Source: Phycisphaerales bacterium UBA3158 | GTDB lineage: Bacteria; Planctomycetota; Phycisphaerae; Phycisphaerales; SM1A02 | Assembly: GCA_002364555.1 (NCBI GenBank) | Contig: DEYM01000063.1 | Location: 1,535 to 37,564 of the forward strand | Length of the DNA: 36,030 nucleotides | Direction of reading: 5' to 3' | In this document: one piece after another, positions 33,440 through 36,030 of the stretch | How positions within the stretch are numbered: the first letter of the stretch is position 1 | Layout: the number at the start of each line of letters is the position of its first letter | The notes under the pieces: generated by a model | What the model saw: the letters and a program-made list of their open reading frames with translations, nothing else | What the model was told of the DNA's origin: nothing | Database searches by the model: none | Position numbers and translations under genes: made by a program

Positions 33440-34513
33440 CTACTCGGTCACGACTCGGGGAGTCATCAGGTCCTGGATGTCGATCATGCCCACGGGTCTG
33501 CCCTGGTCATCGACAACGGGAAGTTCATCGATTCGATATTCGGTCACCACCTGACGAGCCTCGGAGAGAGTCTGGTTTTCCTCGAGATGTCGTGGCGTGG
33601 ATGTCATGACATCCTTGATCGAGGTCTCAAGAGGCATGGTTCGTTCCATGACGAGTCTCTTGAGATCGCCATCCGTGAAGATGCCCGAAAGCTGGCCGTT
33701 CTCGTCGACGAGCATGATGGCACCCGCTCCGCGGAGTGTCGAGTTCCTCTCGCATTCCCTCGCCTGCTTGAGTGCTTCACCCACGGTGACCGTGTCCGGC
33801 AGGACGGGCAGGTTCTGCCCGACCCGGAACCGGAGCAGTTCTCGAATGGGTCGAAGACCATCTCCGAGACTCCCTCCCGGATGGCGATGATGGAAGTCCT
33901 GCTCCTTGAAGCACCGCCTTCGAGCGACAGCCAGCGCAAGCGCATCTCCGACGGCCAGTGTCATGGTCGTGGACGTCGTTGGGGCAAGGCTCAGCGGGCA
34001 GACTTCCTCGAGTGGTCCAAGTGCCAGATGTGAATCGCAGAGTCTGGCCAGATCGGAATCGTGGGAGGCCGTGACAGCCAGTCTCTTGACTCCATCGGCC
34101 TTGAGTATGGTGGCCAGATTCACGACCTCTTCAGTACGTCCGGAGTGACTCAGGAGCATCACGACATCAGTGCTTCGAATGGCTCCCAGATCGCCATGGA
34201 CGGCATCGGCGGGGTGGACGACATGGGAGGGGATGCCCACGCTCGACATGGTCGCGGAGATCTTCGCTCCTACCAGTCCCGACTTGCCCATGCCGCAGAC
34301 CACGACATGTCCCGGGCATCGATCAATCATGTCGATGGCCTGCGTCCAGTGATCTTTCTCGGATGGATCGCTCGTGAGCGACCCGGAGAGCTGAGTCAGG
34401 GCGGCGGCTTCTCCGGCCAGAATCGCCGCGACGAAGCCGATCTCGGATGTCGCATCGTCGCCTTCCGACCGTTGAGAGTCCTGGGTCGAGGGTGAGATTG
34501 GTGTGGTGCTCAT
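33440..34513 (-). CDS. kdsD: Arabinose-5-phosphate isomerase (KdsD/KpsF)
   Basis: Converts ribulose 5-phosphate to arabinose 5-phosphate, the first step of KDO synthesis. It has 357 residues, slightly longer than E. coli KdsD (328) owing to a polar N-terminal stretch. Seen: a SIS domain (about 65-200) with GMGKSGLVGAKISATMSS, LLSHSGRTEEV and the histidine-bearing DFHHRHPGGSLGD, then two CBS modules (about 225-290 and 295-355; IFTDGDLKR, DELPVVDDQGRPVGMIDIQDL). It is the first gene of the leftward LPS operon and is divergent from scpA across 100 bases that must carry both promoters. Confidence 0.95.
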   Translation of the reverse strand: MSTTPISPSTQDSQRSEGDDATSEIGFVAAILAGEAAALTQLSGSLTSDPSEKDHWTQAIDMIDRCPGHVVVCGMGKSGLVGAKISATMSSVGIPSHVVHPADAVHGDLGAIRSTDVVMLLSHSGRTEEVVNLATILKADGVKRLAVTASHDSDLARLCDSHLALGPLEEVCPLSLAPTTSTTMTLAVGDALALAVARRRCFKEQDFHHRHPGGSLGDGLRPIRELLRFRVGQNLPVLPDTVTVGEALKQARECERNSTLRGAGAIMLVDENGQLSGIFTDGDLKRLVMERTMPLETSIKDVMTSTPRHLEENQTLSEARQVVTEYRIDELPVVDDQGRPVGMIDIQDLMTPRVVTE

Positions 34514-34613
34514 GGTTCGATGCCTGAGGTGGTTATGATGCTCACAGGTGCAAGGCCGCCGCGATGTGCATTGTACCGCTTTGTTCGCTCATTCACCCCG
34601 GAGATCAGCAATC

Positions 34614-35480
34614 ATGCCGGATCAGGTACAGCAGGACTATAAGGTGCGTCTGGACTCCTTTGAGGGGCCGCTGGACCTGCTGCTCTTTCTGGTGAGAAGA
34701 TCCGAGGTCGATCTCAACGACATACCGATCGGGAAAATCACCGATCAGTATCTTTCGCTTCTGAATCACGCCGAAAAAGTTGATGTGGAGCTGGCAGGAG
34801 AGTTCCTTGTCATGGCTGCCACGCTGGTGGAGATCAAGTCCAGAACAATTGCGCCGCCAGAGACCGATGAGCAGCAGGATGGTGTCGAGGTGGAGGGTTC
34901 GACGGAGGATCCTCGAGCGGATCTGATTCGTCAGCTTCTGCGTTATCAGCGGATTCGACTGGCTGCGGAACGTCTTGACGATGGCCGTGTTCGATTTGCT
35001 CGCCAGGTCGAAGCCAGAGCCAAGAGCGATATCGACGACAGTCTGCCGCCCGATGCGCTTGATCTCGAAGACGTGCACATCATGGATCTGGCTGAGTCGT
35101 ACGAGCGGATTGCAAGGGCGATCAACTTCGATGCGATGGGGGATCACCGTGTTGCCGTGGACGACACGCCGATCGCTCTGCATCAGGCCGACCTGGTCGA
35201 TCGTCTCACACGACGCGATGGCGCGCCGATGACGCTTCAGGACATCTTCGCCGGTCAGTCGCCTAGTCACAGACTCGGCCTCTTCCTGGCGACACTCGAA
35301 CTGGTTCGAATGCATCGCGTTGACTTTCTTCAGGAGGATGAAGGCCCCATCAGGCTTTCACTCCGTCCGGAGGAGGATCTCATCCGGCATCAGGAACTCG
35401 AGCAGGCATTCGACGAGCAGACGCCGGAATCCGACGACACTACTTCTCATCAAGCCCCGTCGCTCGACGCAGCGCCTTGA
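34614..35480 (+). CDS. scpA: Segregation and condensation protein A
   Basis: Kleisin subunit of the SMC-ScpAB condensin for chromosome organisation. It has 288 residues. The N-terminal family signature is clear: YKVRLDSFEGPLDLLLFLVRR, then VDLNDIPIGKITDQYL and EFLVMAATLVEIKSR (SMC-binding helices). The middle is acidic and variable, and the C-terminal winged-helix part holds LELVRMHRVDFLQED. The frame is open to 34548, but conservation starts just after the ATG at 34614, which has GGAGA 10 bases upstream. scpB is not in the window. The last 41 bases overlap the pseudouridine synthase gene on the other strand. Confidence 0.93.
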   Translation: MPDQVQQDYKVRLDSFEGPLDLLLFLVRRSEVDLNDIPIGKITDQYLSLLNHAEKVDVELAGEFLVMAATLVEIKSRTIAPPETDEQQDGVEVEGSTEDPRADLIRQLLRYQRIRLAAERLDDGRVRFARQVEARAKSDIDDSLPPDALDLEDVHIMDLAESYERIARAINFDAMGDHRVAVDDTPIALHQADLVDRLTRRDGAPMTLQDIFAGQSPSHRLGLFLATLELVRMHRVDFLQEDEGPIRLSLRPEEDLIRHQELEQAFDEQTPESDDTTSHQAPSLDAAP

Positions 35481-36030
35481 GCTCCCCGAAGGTCAGATCC
35501 CGCCACTGACCGGGCTGAAGCCCCTTCAGATTGAGTGTTCCCATCGAGGTTCTCTGCAGCCTCTTCACCGGGAAACCGAGCCTGGCCAGCATTCGACGTA
35601 TCTGCCGATTCCTGCCTTCCCGAAGAATGAGCTTCATTCGTGTTCGATCGCGATCTCGTCGGATGATCTGCAGTTTTTCGGCCGATGCTCTCTTGGCTTT
35701 TCTGCCATTGGAAAGGAAGATGCCTCTTCGGAGTCGGGCGATGTCCGATTCCTCGACTCGTCCTTTCACGACGATCTCGTAGGTCCTGGCGACCTCGTGG
35801 GAAGGATGGGTGAGTTTCTGAGCCAGTTCACCATCATCGGTCAAGAGCAGCAGGCCGGAGCTGTCCTGATCCAATCGCCCGACTGGAAACAGGCGAGCCC
35901 TGCTGGGGTGGTTGACCAGATCGATGGCTCTGGTTCTTCCCTCGGGATCGTCATTGGTGCAGATGGTGCCTCTGGGTTTGAAGAGCATGACGTATGTCTG
36001 GGCGGTCCGCTTCCTGATCGCCTTTCCTCG
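35440..36030 (-). CDS. RsuA/RluB-family pseudouridine synthase (partial, 5' end cut)
   Basis: The gene runs off the right edge: the frame is still open at 36030, and the missing part would include the N-terminal S4 RNA-binding domain. The visible 196 codons contain the catalytic motif GRLDQDSSGLLLL with the nucleophile Asp, KPRGTICTN upstream of it, and the C-terminal family block LREGRNRQIRRMLARLG. It isomerises uridine in 23S rRNA (RluB-like) or 16S rRNA (RsuA-like); RluB is favoured because rluB often neighbours scpA/scpB, here convergently. It overlaps scpA by 41 bases at the 3' ends. Confidence 0.92.
   Translation of the reverse strand, partial: RGKAIRKRTAQTYVMLFKPRGTICTNDDPEGRTRAIDLVNHPSRARLFPVGRLDQDSSGLLLLTDDGELAQKLTHPSHEVARTYEIVVKGRVEESDIARLRRGIFLSNGRKAKRASAEKLQIIRRDRDRTRMKLILREGRNRQIRRMLARLGFPVKRLQRTSMGTLNLKGLQPGQWRDLTFGELKALRRATGLDEK

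Overview
The window looks like chromosomal core sequence from a Gram-negative planctomycete, most likely class Phycisphaerae. This placement is an inference. It rests on a secreted enzyme ending in a dockerin-like double EF-hand repeat, a KDO/LPS-transport cluster with a greatly enlarged LptC/LptA-like protein, an RNase E/G with a long Arg/Ser/Glu-rich tail, a very long RseP-type protease, and moderately GC-rich coding sequence. I see no insertion sequence, phage, CRISPR array or plasmid feature. Nearly all DNA is coding on one strand or the other. I call 26 protein genes (one cut by the right edge) and one tRNA.

Left part (1-10.2 kb): a large secreted zinc metallopeptidase with its own terminator; a convergent membrane HD phosphodiesterase of the PgpH type; a small lipoprotein followed by a GH123/DUF4091-like hydrolase; and gatC-gatA (tRNA-dependent amidotransferase) on the minus strand, with gatB absent.

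Middle (10.2-25 kb): a two-gene RND efflux operon (adaptor and pump, no outer-membrane channel), then a rightward series: ptsI-like enzyme I, RNase E/G, dxr, RseP-type protease, an SDR oxidoreductase and a GGDEF protein. RNase E/G, dxr and rseP are joined by TGATG stop/start overlaps, so RNA decay, isoprenoid precursor synthesis and envelope proteolysis are probably co-translated. The RNase carries an IF2_N-like domain and is preceded by a leader that can fold and hide its Shine-Dalgarno sequence.

Right part (25-36 kb): a membrane-anchored endonuclease/phosphatase-fold protein, smpB, tRNA-Leu(GAG), queE overlapping an unknown gene, a lone nuoC, and a 67-residue four-cysteine protein with the clearest promoter and Shine-Dalgarno in the window. 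A leftward LPS operon follows: kdsD, a proteasome-like Ntn hydrolase with a predicted N-terminal Ser, kdsC, and a 1050-residue LptC/LptA-like protein. scpA and the cut RsuA/RluB pseudouridine synthase close the window, overlapping tail to tail.

The best candidates for something undescribed are the Ntn hydrolase embedded in the KDO/Lpt operon with the giant LptC/A-like protein, the RNase E/G-IF2_N fusion with its structured leader, and the four-cysteine small protein. All statements come from reading the sequence; no database search was run.
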